A program made the position numbers and the translations under genes. 64,000 nucleotides of DNA from a virus. Within the stretch, counting starts at the first letter, position 1, and each line of letters begins with the position of its first letter. The notes beneath the pieces were generated by a model. The model was not told the DNA's origin. It saw only the letters and a list, made by a program, of their open reading frames with translations, and did no database searches. Shown here piece after piece: positions 13,526 to 20,609 of this stretch. The stretch covers positions 186,001 to 250,000 of IMG/VR virus record IMGVR_UViG_3300042308_001511. The stretch is one strand, 5' to 3'.

Positions 13526-15130
13526 CTATGCAGTCCAACCCTCTTTTAAACTAACGGTCTTGTTCAACGATCCGTCTTTATCCATAACATAGTAACCCTT
13601 TCTAACCATTTGAACCGGTGTTCCTGGAACACATTCCGTAACACATGGTTCGAATACCGCACTCATATTAACTTTCTTAGACTCCGAGTTCAAATAATAA
13701 AGTATATCACCTTCTTCTTTATCGGGAAATTGAGACGTGAAAAGTTTATCATACTCATTTGTCTTTACATTTATTCCGTGTTCTGTGGATACCCAGTGTA
13801 TTGTTCCTTTTACTTTCCTATCAACCTTCATTCCGGAACGAGTCATTGGATCATATTCACATAATATATGTGTTATATTACCCACATCATCCTTTACAAC
13901 CGAATTAGCTTTTATTATGTAAGCCCCCTTAAGTCTTACCTCACCACCTATCTTAAGTCTGTGAAACTTTCCACCCGCTTCTTCTTTGAAGTCTTCACGC
14001 TCTATATACAACTCACCTGAAAATGGAATCATCCTCTTACCAAATGATTCATCTTCTGGATTGTTTTCTACCTCAACATATTCAGTACCTCCTGACCAGT
14101 TCTCAATCACCAATTTCACCGGATCAAAAACACCCATCACTCTTTTAGCAGATTTGTTTAACTCAACCCTGAGACACTCCTCTAACAATGAATAAGAAAC
14201 TACTGACTCTCTTTTAGTAACCGAAATCTTTTCACAAAACTCTCTTATCGATGCTGGTGTGAAACCCCTTCTTCTCAATCCAGATATAGTAGGCATCCTT
14301 GGATCGTCCCAATCATCAACGTGACCTTCATCCACCAACCTTTTCAATTTTCTTTTAGACATAACCGTCCAGTCAATGTTTAGTCTAGCAAACTCTGTTT
14401 CTTCTGGAAGTGTACCCGATAAATCACAATTTTCAAGAACCCACATATAAAGAGGTCTATGTACCTCAAATTCAAGTGTACAAAGTGAATCTGTTATACC
14501 CTCAGTATAATCTGATAATGGATGTGCAAAATCATACATAGGGTATATTTTCCATTTGTCACCTGTTTTATGATGTGGTCTATCCACAATTCTGTATATC
14601 ACTGGATCCCTCAATATCATATTTGATGATGTCATATCGATATTAGCTCGTAGTGTCTTCGAACCCTCCGGGAATTCTCCATTCCTCATCCTGTTGAAAA
14701 GATCTAAGTTTTCTTCTCGACTTCTACTTTTATATGGTGAATCCTTTCCAGGTAATGTTGGTGTGCCCTTCATTTCTGCCATTTCTTCTGATGTGGAATC
14801 ATCTACATAAGCCAATCCTTTGTTTATCAAAGTCTGTGCACAACCATAAATGAAATCAAAGTAATCTGATGTACAAGCGATAACATTTGGTTCGTAACCA
14901 AGCCACCTAACATCTTCTGTTATAGAGTTTACATATTCCTCTTCCTCAGTACTCGGATTTGTATCATCGAATCGCAAATTGCATTTAGCACCATACTTCT
15001 CGGCCAATCCAAAATTTAGACAGATTGATTTTGCATGCCCTATATGTAAGTATCCGTTTGGTTCTGGTGGAAACCTAAGTGCCAAATTATCAATTCCTTT
15101 TTTCAATATCTTTTCCTCTATGAAGTTCAT
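13526..15130 (-). CDS. glnS: glutaminyl-tRNA synthetase
   Basis: This class I synthetase charges tRNA-Gln with glutamine. The 534-residue protein has the PPEPNGYLHIGHAKS signature (HIGH at 29-32), TLEFEVHRPLY in the active-site domain, and VMSKRKLKRLV as the KMSKS loop, followed by DDPRMPTISGLRRRGF and two C-terminal beta-barrel anticodon-binding domains. Length is close to bacterial GlnRS (about 550), so it looks complete and active. ATG at 15130 is preferred; 31 extra upstream codons are AT-rich and unlike the family. It splits the tag-protein cluster. No tRNA-Gln is seen in the window. Confidence 0.93.
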   Translation of the reverse strand: MNFIEEKILKKGIDNLALRFPPEPNGYLHIGHAKSICLNFGLAEKYGAKCNLRFDDTNPSTEEEEYVNSITEDVRWLGYEPNVIACTSDYFDFIYGCAQTLINKGLAYVDDSTSEEMAEMKGTPTLPGKDSPYKSRSREENLDLFNRMRNGEFPEGSKTLRANIDMTSSNMILRDPVIYRIVDRPHHKTGDKWKIYPMYDFAHPLSDYTEGITDSLCTLEFEVHRPLYMWVLENCDLSGTLPEETEFARLNIDWTVMSKRKLKRLVDEGHVDDWDDPRMPTISGLRRRGFTPASIREFCEKISVTKRESVVSYSLLEECLRVELNKSAKRVMGVFDPVKLVIENWSGGTEYVEVENNPEDESFGKRMIPFSGELYIEREDFKEEAGGKFHRLKIGGEVRLKGAYIIKANSVVKDDVGNITHILCEYDPMTRSGMKVDRKVKGTIHWVSTEHGINVKTNEYDKLFTSQFPDKEEGDILYYLNSESKKVNMSAVFEPCVTECVPGTPVQMVRKGYYVMDKDGSLNKTVSLKEGWTA

Positions 15131-15190
15131 TATTAGATTTTTTAATTTCTTTATTTTATATGAAAAAAATGAAAAGTTAAAATATTTTTG

Positions 15191-15198
15191 TATATTGG
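15191..15198 (+). promoter_or_regulatory. promoter at the head of the third small-protein operon
   Basis: TATATTGG, preceded by ATTTTTG, resembles the elements at 9844 and 11776. Four bases later comes ATA rather than ATG, at the first codon of a frame that encodes only the tag. Confidence 0.45.
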
Positions 15199-15202
15199 TA
15201 AG

Positions 15203-15256
15203 ATAGAGATTAGTGAGCAACACCGTGAGAAACTAAATCTACTCGGAATAATATAA
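15203..15256 (+). pseudogene. tag-only remnant of an LGI-tag gene
   Basis: The frame from 15203 encodes just IEISEQHREKLNLLGII and a TAA. It holds the full C-terminal tag without any domain before it. The position four bases after a promoter element suggests an original ATG that is now ATA, with most of the gene deleted. A functional 17-residue peptide started from ATA, ATT or TTG cannot be excluded. It ends six bases before the next gene. Confidence 0.45.
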
Positions 15257-15262
15257 AAAAGG

Positions 15263-15844
15263 ATGAAAGAGATTAGAGACATAAAGATTGATTTACTCAC
15301 TGGAAATAAAAATCCAATCGTAGAACTATTCAACGAAATCACAAAGGACACAATGATAATCAAATGTGATGTCTACCATAAACACGGAATAGAATTCATC
15401 TACCACAATGGTGGCGAGTGGATCTTCTACCAGGATTGCCAAAATGGCGAGTTCTGGTGCAACTACACGAGATATTGGTCGCTTTTCGAATCCAATCTGA
15501 AACTCGAATACCAGGAAATACAAGCGATAACAAAGTACCTGGTGGAAGAAGCACTCAAACGAGAGGTGAGCACACCTCGTGAGGCATTGGAGTCTTTCAA
15601 AGGAGTGGTGGAAGAAGCACTCAAACGAGAGGTGAGCACACCCATAATGAATAATGTAGTTCAGTACTTCGCGGTGGAAGAGGTGCTCAAACGAGAGGTG
15701 AGCACACCAAAATCTCATCTACATAATTCAGCAACGGTGGTGGAAAAAGCACTCAAACGAGAGGTAGGATCAGTTGAATTTGTTGTTTTCACCCCTCCAC
15801 CGGTGGAAGAGTCACTCAAAAGAGAGATAAACCAAACCGAATAA
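15263..15844 (+). CDS. repeat protein with five VEEALKREVSTP-type units
   Basis: Residues 1-~92 form a domain with DLLTGNKNPIVELFNEI and a Trp/Cys-rich stretch (GGEWIFYQDCQNGEFWCNY). From about residue 93 the protein is five units of V-E-E-A-L-K-R-E-V-S-T-P, each followed by about ten unrelated residues. The units are strongly conserved in DNA as well as protein. The conserved part looks like an amphipathic helix; the variable part may be the exposed, changing element. Units four and five are degenerate (KREVGS, KREINQ). No LGI tag is present. Function is unknown. Confidence 0.75.
   Translation: MKEIRDIKIDLLTGNKNPIVELFNEITKDTMIIKCDVYHKHGIEFIYHNGGEWIFYQDCQNGEFWCNYTRYWSLFESNLKLEYQEIQAITKYLVEEALKREVSTPREALESFKGVVEEALKREVSTPIMNNVVQYFAVEEVLKREVSTPKSHLHNSATVVEKALKREVGSVEFVVFTPPPVEESLKREINQTE
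15542..15830 (+). repeat. five coding direct repeats, 35 conserved plus ~31 variable bases
   Basis: Copies of GTGGAAGAAGCACTCAAACG and the following ~15 bases start at 15542, 15608, 15674, 15740 and 15803. Periods are 66, 66, 66 and 63 bases, all multiples of three. Between copies the sequence is unrelated. The first three copies are almost identical; the last is shorter. Confidence 0.9.
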
Positions 15845-15847
15845 CCA

Positions 15848-16108
15848 ATGGAACTCGACCACATAATACTCGAAAGGATCTGCCTACGAAAATACAACAT
15901 AGACGCAGACCAACCAGCACTCATAAACCTCAGAGACTGGCAAACCACAATACACGACGACACCTGGCATACCGAATGCTTCTTCTCGGTTGGATCAGGC
16001 CCAAGATGGTTCGGCCAAGATAGCCTGGTAGTATACCAAGATGAATACATACGAGAACTTACCACCATACGAAGAGAAGAGAAACTTAATCAACTCGGCA
16101 TCAAATGA
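15848..16108 (+). CDS. small unidentified protein with C-terminal LGI tag
   Basis: The 86-residue protein has an acidic N-terminus (MELDHIILERICLRKYNIDA), a Trp-containing middle (WHTECFFSVGSGPRWFG) and ends in TTIRREEKLNQLGIK, the tag plus one extra Lys. It begins three bases after the repeat-protein stop and its TGA overlaps the next ATG. No family is recognised. Confidence 0.65.
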   Translation: MELDHIILERICLRKYNIDADQPALINLRDWQTTIHDDTWHTECFFSVGSGPRWFGQDSLVVYQDEYIRELTTIRREEKLNQLGIK

Positions 16109-16356
16109 TAAACAAAGACATCGCGGTAGAGATAGCACACAACGAATACCACAAGAAGTACAACGACACAGAGGGAACCGTTCTCTCTACTATGTATGTC
16201 AATCAAATGGTTGATGTTGATTACGTCGTAGTAAGTCTACTAGCTCGTAAAGAAGGCGACGACCTGAAAGTCTTCACAATAGACATACCGATGTGGTACT
16301 ACAACGCAGAAGTCCAAAATAAAAGAGATTGCAAAATAGACGAGATATTGGAATGA
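16105..16356 (+). CDS. small protein with a degenerate C-terminal tag
   Basis: The 83-residue protein contains a beta-rich core (VDVDYVVVSLLARKEGDDLK) and ends in NKRDCKIDEILE, which keeps R-x-x-K-I-x-x-I/L but has lost the Gly-Ile end. It overlaps both neighbours as ATGA. It may be a divergent tag-family member, which would help show which tag residues matter. Confidence 0.65.
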   Translation: MINKDIAVEIAHNEYHKKYNDTEGTVLSTMYVNQMVDVDYVVVSLLARKEGDDLKVFTIDIPMWYYNAEVQNKRDCKIDEILE

Positions 16357-16595
16357 CCAAAGACCAAGAGAAAATCATAAGAGATTGGTTTGAAACCATA
16401 AAGAAAAACCTTCCCGCAGGTGCCGAGATATCCAGCATCAGAGAACACCGGGACGGAAAAACAACCATCGTCTACGAATACGGAAAACACGAGAACACAT
16501 ACAGAGACGGAAAGAGACACGGTCAAATAGAAGTCACCAAAGACCACATAACACAAATAAACCGAGAAAACAAACTAAGAGAACTGGGACTCTAA
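16353..16595 (+). CDS. small protein with C-terminal LGL tag
   Basis: ATG at 16353 overlaps the previous stop (an in-frame ATG at 16329 would overlap it by 28 bases). The 80-residue product has a helical N-terminus (DQEKIIRDWFETIKKNLP), two strands around HRDGKTTIVYEYGKH and ends in QINRENKLRELGL. Its 3' end overlaps the convergent GC-rich gene by four bases. Confidence 0.65.
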   Translation: MTKDQEKIIRDWFETIKKNLPAGAEISSIREHRDGKTTIVYEYGKHENTYRDGKRHGQIEVTKDHITQINRENKLRELGL

Positions 16596-17281
16596 TCCTC
16601 ATCCGTGCGTATCCACCTGACGTCCTGCCTCACCTCCAAATGAACGCCCGGGAACTCTTCCGCGACCCTGTCTTTCACAGCCTGGGCGACCTCGTCAGGT
16701 ATCCTTTCCTGGAAGGCGTTTATCGAGTCGCTTCGCATGTGGAACGTCACCAAATACCCGATGCCGTAACTTGAGAAATTCGTCTTCAACCTATTCATGT
16801 TCCTCCTGAAGTCGCGGACCCAGTCGTCTTGAGTACTGCCCTCCTCCATCACACACATAAACACCGTCGGTAGTGAGGCGTGACTGGAAAAGTAACTTTT
16901 ACCTGCTCTGTGATTCCAGACCGCTGCCTGTATCCTGACCTGGTAGCCACTGTCGGTGAGGTCCTCCGCGACAAGCACATCCGACAGGTAGTCGATGAGA
17001 GACATATCGACCCGGCCTGCGAAGTACTCCTCGGCCGAGACCATCGCCGCGTCGACCCTCGCCCGGTCCTCCGCGCTCATCTCCTGCCTGAACGACCAGT
17101 CGGTATCGTCCCAATGACATTCATCCTCCCAACTAACCGAACCATCCGCCAACAATGGCCAAAGATTACCCGTCTCGGTTCCTAACGCAGAACCAACACT
17201 ATCCAAATTAACAATCGGCTCATCCGGAACACCATCCGCTTGTCCCTCTAAGAAGACCTTATACACTTTTAACTTTCTCAT
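16592..17281 (-). CDS. unidentified protein encoded by unusually GC-rich DNA
   Basis: The 229-residue protein is acidic and Trp/Asp-rich (WEDECHWDDTDWSFRQEM). The base composition is striking: bases 16981-17040 count to about 60% G+C, whereas flanking intergenic DNA is near 20%. Only the first ~55 codons (17115-17281) approach the surrounding composition. That suggests a recently acquired gene, or a join of two sources within it. A segment ending VNLDSVGSALGTETGNLWPL looks structured. No family is recognised. Confidence 0.65.
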   Translation of the reverse strand: MRKLKVYKVFLEGQADGVPDEPIVNLDSVGSALGTETGNLWPLLADGSVSWEDECHWDDTDWSFRQEMSAEDRARVDAAMVSAEEYFAGRVDMSLIDYLSDVLVAEDLTDSGYQVRIQAAVWNHRAGKSYFSSHASLPTVFMCVMEEGSTQDDWVRDFRRNMNRLKTNFSSYGIGYLVTFHMRSDSINAFQERIPDEVAQAVKDRVAEEFPGVHLEVRQDVRWIRTDED

Positions 17282-17373
17282 ACAAAATATATGTATTTAA
17301 TCCATCTCATAAACTATATATAACGAAATTTATATATTATATATAAAAACTCTATAAAAAATAAAAAAAAACT

Positions 17374-18039
17374 ATGTCATACTTAGATAGCGCAAGAAGA
17401 TTCAAAAATTTTGAACCGAGTTGGGACTATAAAAAACAACTTCAATACGTTTCTGAAACACATGATTGGGGCGATGAAGAAATGCAAAAATTACTATTTT
17501 TGGATATTCAAAAAAAAATTAGTAATTCAACGCCATCATTTATTGAATTGGGTTCGGGTGGAACAGACTCATCTGTTTATTCACTATTATTTGAAAAATA
17601 TCACAATTATGAATGTACAATTATTAATACAGAACCAAGGAAAGAATTACTGGATTTGATTAAAAGTGAATGGATGCCAAATCATTTAAAAAATGCCATC
17701 TTATATCATGGTTATAATGGAAGCGGTAACGGCTTAGATAATAAAGAAATTATTCCTAAATTGAAAATTTCTGATATTATGAAAGAATGTAATTTGGAGA
17801 AAGTGGATATTTTACATATGGATATACAGGGTGATGAAGTTGTCGTTTTAGAAGAAATGGAATATGATAATACTATCAGAAAAATTCGTTTTTTCTTTAT
17901 ATCAACTCATAGTCTAAGTATTCATGAGAAATGTTTGGAAATTATAAATAGAAATCTTAAAACACTTTACTATTTTTCGGATCCATATTCTGGTGGGTAT
18001 GGTGATGGACTAATAGTTTTTGAAAACTTAGATTTTTGA
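17374..18039 (+). CDS. FkbM-like SAM-dependent methyltransferase
   Basis: The 221-residue protein has a Rossmann motif I (SFIELGSGGTDSSVYSLLF, about 51-69), an acidic strand-2 end (CTIINTEP), and the FkbM-type motif VDILHMDIQGDEVVVLEEM (about 147-165). FkbM enzymes O-methylate sugars and other small molecules. It resembles the two FkbM-type genes in the glycan locus at 30.6-31.9 kb but stands alone here, after an AT-rich divergent promoter region. The substrate is unknown. Confidence 0.7.
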   Translation: MSYLDSARRFKNFEPSWDYKKQLQYVSETHDWGDEEMQKLLFLDIQKKISNSTPSFIELGSGGTDSSVYSLLFEKYHNYECTIINTEPRKELLDLIKSEWMPNHLKNAILYHGYNGSGNGLDNKEIIPKLKISDIMKECNLEKVDILHMDIQGDEVVVLEEMEYDNTIRKIRFFFISTHSLSIHEKCLEIINRNLKTLYYFSDPYSGGYGDGLIVFENLDF

Positions 18040-18303
18040 TAAAAGATACTCTTTCAACATTCTCCACTTAATTCACGTTCTATATTGGATGTAATATTTG
18101 TAGAAATAAATTATCTACAATCTCATTATATTGATTTGGTTTTCAAAAACTATATAAATTACTCGACACGGTTTCCAATATTAATTTTTTCATACCGTAC
18201 AAACACAACCCAAAACCGACTGTATAAAAAGAAACTAAATCTAAAACAATAGAATAGATCTCTGGAAATCCAAAATGAACTAAGGTTTTATTTATAATTT
18301 ATA
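18040..18303 (+). other. 264-base AT-rich intergenic stretch, possible small RNA
   Basis: No open frame of note is seen. TATATTGG (18081-18088) and TAATATTTG (18092-18100) resemble promoter -7 elements, and the stretch ends in an intrinsic terminator at 18304-18330, so a transcript of roughly 220 bases could be made. Nothing else recognisable is present. Confidence 0.3.
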
Positions 18304-18330
18304 AAACCACTCACATTGAGTGGTTTTTTT
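18304..18330 (+). terminator. terminator with a possible competing hairpin
   Basis: AAACCACTCA (18304-18313) pairs with TGAGTGGTTT (18317-18326), followed by T's. GGTTTTAT (18284-18291) can pair with ATAAAACC (18301-18308) and would use the same AAACC bases, giving a mutually exclusive pair as in attenuators. Confidence 0.7.
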
Positions 18331-18333
18331 GTT

Positions 18334-18341
18334 TATATTTG
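18334..18341 (+). promoter_or_regulatory. promoter of the gene at 18357
   Basis: TATATTTG immediately follows the terminator T-run; the ATG is 15 bases downstream. A TTG lies 15 bases upstream, closer than usual. Confidence 0.6.
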
Positions 18342-18356
18342 TCTAAAATAAAAGAT

Positions 18357-19217
18357 ATGGCAGACTATAGTAGAGATAAATTGTTCGAACAACTGGATCA
18401 GTTGAAAATTTACAAATCGGGTGAAAGTGTAATCACTGAGTTTAGAGGTCGTGTTATAAACAACACTGATGTATCGTCTAAATATGAAATTTTTGACATT
18501 GTTAAGTATTTCAAAGAAAGAATTGATGAGATTGAAAAGTCTTTCAAAATTGATAAATACTTTCTTACAATCAAAGGTGGTAAACAAACACTCGACCTTG
18601 TATCTGAGGAGGTTGAAGTTGCTGGAAAGAAATTTCAAAAGACTTTCCATATGCAAAACTCAACCGATAGATCGCGTAGATTAGGTTTCAATACTGGTCT
18701 CTATAACGTAGAGGATAAATATGTTGTGATTAGTGCGGTAAATCAGGTTTCTTTGTATAAGGCACACATTAAGGGTGTAACACAGGCGGCAGAGGAAGCC
18801 AGTAAGGGTATCTCTGGTGAGACGTTTGATGATCAAATCAGTGCATTGAACGATTTGGTTGGTCATAGAGTCGCTTTCTCAAAAATACGAGGTGTTATAC
18901 TGGGTGATGATGAGAAAGTACCACAGATTGCACATAAACGTTTCGATAATTTCGTAGCTTCTCTGAAATCTGCTAGTCGTTCAGGAATAACAAAGGAGGA
19001 CTACACAAAGTATAATATACCGAGACAAAGATCAGAGTATGTGAAGGAGATAAAGTTTGACGAAGACTTCTTCATTGACGGATTCGACACAATAATGTGT
19101 TATTTGAGAGCATTTGGTGGGCAGGAGACACACATCATCAAAAATGAGTCTGAGCGAATTATGAAAATTACCCAATGGTCGGTTAGGAATGATATGTTAG
19201 CGATGCTTGGAATATAA
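18357..19217 (+). CDS. unidentified phage protein, 286 residues
   Basis: ATG at 18357 is chosen because an upstream in-frame TTG lies inside the promoter. The protein begins ADYSRDKLFEQLDQL, has a helical segment around DIVKYFKERIDEIEKSF, and a middle region FHMQNSTDRSRRLGFNTGLY. It ends in MLAMLGI by chance or design, without the R-x-x-K-L context of the tag family. It is the first gene before a RecB-type nuclease and an Skp-like protein. No known domain is recognised; a DNA-metabolism role is only suggested by context. Confidence 0.7.
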   Translation: MADYSRDKLFEQLDQLKIYKSGESVITEFRGRVINNTDVSSKYEIFDIVKYFKERIDEIEKSFKIDKYFLTIKGGKQTLDLVSEEVEVAGKKFQKTFHMQNSTDRSRRLGFNTGLYNVEDKYVVISAVNQVSLYKAHIKGVTQAAEEASKGISGETFDDQISALNDLVGHRVAFSKIRGVILGDDEKVPQIAHKRFDNFVASLKSASRSGITKEDYTKYNIPRQRSEYVKEIKFDEDFFIDGFDTIMCYLRAFGGQETHIIKNESERIMKITQWSVRNDMLAMLGI

Positions 19218-19224
19218 ACAAATA

Positions 19225-19257
19225 AATCTCTCATAAGTATAAAACTTATGAGAGATT
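19225..19257 (+). promoter_or_regulatory. 14-bp hairpin that encloses the start codon of the nuclease gene
   Basis: AATCTCTCATAAGT (19225-19238) is perfectly complementary to ACTTATGAGAGATT (19244-19257), with loop ATAAA. The ATG of the nuclease gene (19248-19250) lies inside the 3' arm, so the folded mRNA would hide the start. Confidence 0.7.
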
Positions 19258-20000
19258 ATCTTTTAAAGAGGCTTGAATGCTTCAACGACCCAGATTTCAT
19301 ATTCAATCCAGGTCTTCACCGATATACTTACCACGGTGATGTTTTTCAATCGGTTACTACATTAGTTGGTACGTTCCACAAACCATTCGAAACTGAAAAG
19401 ATGTCCAAAAAGAAGGCAGATGAAACTGGATTCGACCAAGAGTGGATAAAGGCCGAGTGGGTTGAAACTAATCGTTATGCGAATGAGGTTGGAACTGCTA
19501 CACATGAATGGATCGAGAATTATTTTTCTGAAATTTGGCAACCATTACCAACCAATCCGGACATCATACACCGAATAAACAAATTCAACAAAATTTTCGC
19601 AAAACAATTGTATAAGTTGGAACCTTTGGCTTTCGAGGTTAGGGTTTTCTCTAAAAAGTGGAAGAAGGCAGGTACAATCGATGCACTCTTTGTTAAAGAT
19701 GGTAAGATTTTTATACTTGACTACAAAACCAATAAAAAGTTTACCGATGATGATCATAAAGATGGTAGGTATCAGAAGTTACTATGGCCATTTGATTCTT
19801 TCTATAAAAACCATCACAATGAGTATTCAATACAATTATCGATTTATGCTGCTATACTCGAAGAGTGGGGCTTTGATGTGGCGGGTGCATACCTTGTCTA
19901 TATAGGACCTGGAGATGAGGAGGCGGAGTTAATAAAGGTGAAGGATATGAGACCTTATATAAATGAGTATTTCGAGAGTCAAAATTTTCTCGGAGAATAA
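19248..20000 (+). CDS. PD-(D/E)XK (RecB-type) nuclease
   Basis: The 250-residue protein has the RecB/Cas4-type nuclease set: GTATHEWIE (H86), a conserved Glu in LAFEVRVFS (E130), AGTIDALF (D145), ILDYKTNKK (D158, K160) and EYSIQLSIYAAILEEWG. These residues bind Mg2+ and cut DNA, usually as an exonuclease in recombination or repair. There is no helicase domain and no four-cysteine Fe-S cluster, so it is closer to phage exonucleases than to Cas4. Its start codon lies in a 14-bp hairpin, which suggests translational control. Confidence 0.85.
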   Translation: MRDYLLKRLECFNDPDFIFNPGLHRYTYHGDVFQSVTTLVGTFHKPFETEKMSKKKADETGFDQEWIKAEWVETNRYANEVGTATHEWIENYFSEIWQPLPTNPDIIHRINKFNKIFAKQLYKLEPLAFEVRVFSKKWKKAGTIDALFVKDGKIFILDYKTNKKFTDDDHKDGRYQKLLWPFDSFYKNHHNEYSIQLSIYAAILEEWGFDVAGAYLVYIGPGDEEAELIKVKDMRPYINEYFESQNFLGE

Positions 20001-20053
20001 ACAAAATATTTTTTTCGAATATAAATAAAAACATAAAAACATAAAACATAAAA

Positions 20054-20566
20054 ATGGAGATTAGAGTAGTAGACTTCGACGTTCTTACAAAGAACTACAC
20101 AAAATACCAAGATGGTATGAACAACTTAACATTGGTTAGAGAATCTTTCGTGCGTAAGATGGATCCTATCAAAGAAGAAATGGAATTTATCGTTAAGGCT
20201 GCAAATAGTGGATTAGTTGTAGATCCAAAGACACAACAAGAACAAAATGCAAAGTTTGCAGAACTTCAGGACAATGCTATGGCAATTGATAATGAGTATA
20301 AAGTTGCCATAAGAGCTGAGCAAGATAATCTTAACAAAAAGACATACGAAGAACTTTCGACTATCATCACTGGATGGACTGAAGAAAAGGGTATTGATTT
20401 AGTAATGGGTAAAATGGAGGTTGTTTGGGCTTCTAATCAGGTTGAAATCACAGATTCTATTTTAGATATTCTAAAAGAAAGAGGTGAATATTCTGAATAT
20501 AAAGAGCCTAAAACTGAGAATGTTGAGAATGTTGAGAACAACGTAGTAGTAGAGGATCTTAGATAG
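20054..20566 (+). CDS. Skp/OmpH-like coiled-coil protein without signal peptide
   Basis: The 170-residue protein follows the OmpH/Skp pattern: RVVDFDVLTKNY near the start, a long helical hairpin (about 25-105), then IDLVMGKMEVVWASNQVEIT and DSILDILKE, like the family's D-x-V-x-x-x-x-V-x-Y-A-x-x-x-x-D-I-T-x-x-V. Skp is a periplasmic chaperone, but no export signal is visible, so a cytoplasmic chaperone or scaffold role is more likely. It ends in an unusual NVENVENNVVVEDLR tail. The match is by pattern. Confidence 0.55.
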   Translation: MEIRVVDFDVLTKNYTKYQDGMNNLTLVRESFVRKMDPIKEEMEFIVKAANSGLVVDPKTQQEQNAKFAELQDNAMAIDNEYKVAIRAEQDNLNKKTYEELSTIITGWTEEKGIDLVMGKMEVVWASNQVEITDSILDILKERGEYSEYKEPKTENVENVENNVVVEDLR

Positions 20567-20580
20567 AATTTTCTACAAAA

Positions 20581-20609
20581 AAAGACCACCAAATTTGGTG
20601 GTCTTTTTT
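20581..20609. terminator. bidirectional perfect palindromic terminator
   Basis: AAAGACCACCAAA (20581-20593) and TTTGGTGGTCTTT (20594-20606) form a 13-bp palindrome followed by T's, between convergent genes. Confidence 0.85.

Noticed and set aside
15542-15830. CRISPR array
   Set aside because: Repeat-spacer geometry is similar, but the periods are multiples of three, the whole stretch is one open frame with a clear start and stop, and no cas genes are present.
19248-20000. Cas4
   Set aside because: The nuclease motifs match the wider RecB family, but the cysteine cluster of Cas4 and any CRISPR context are missing.
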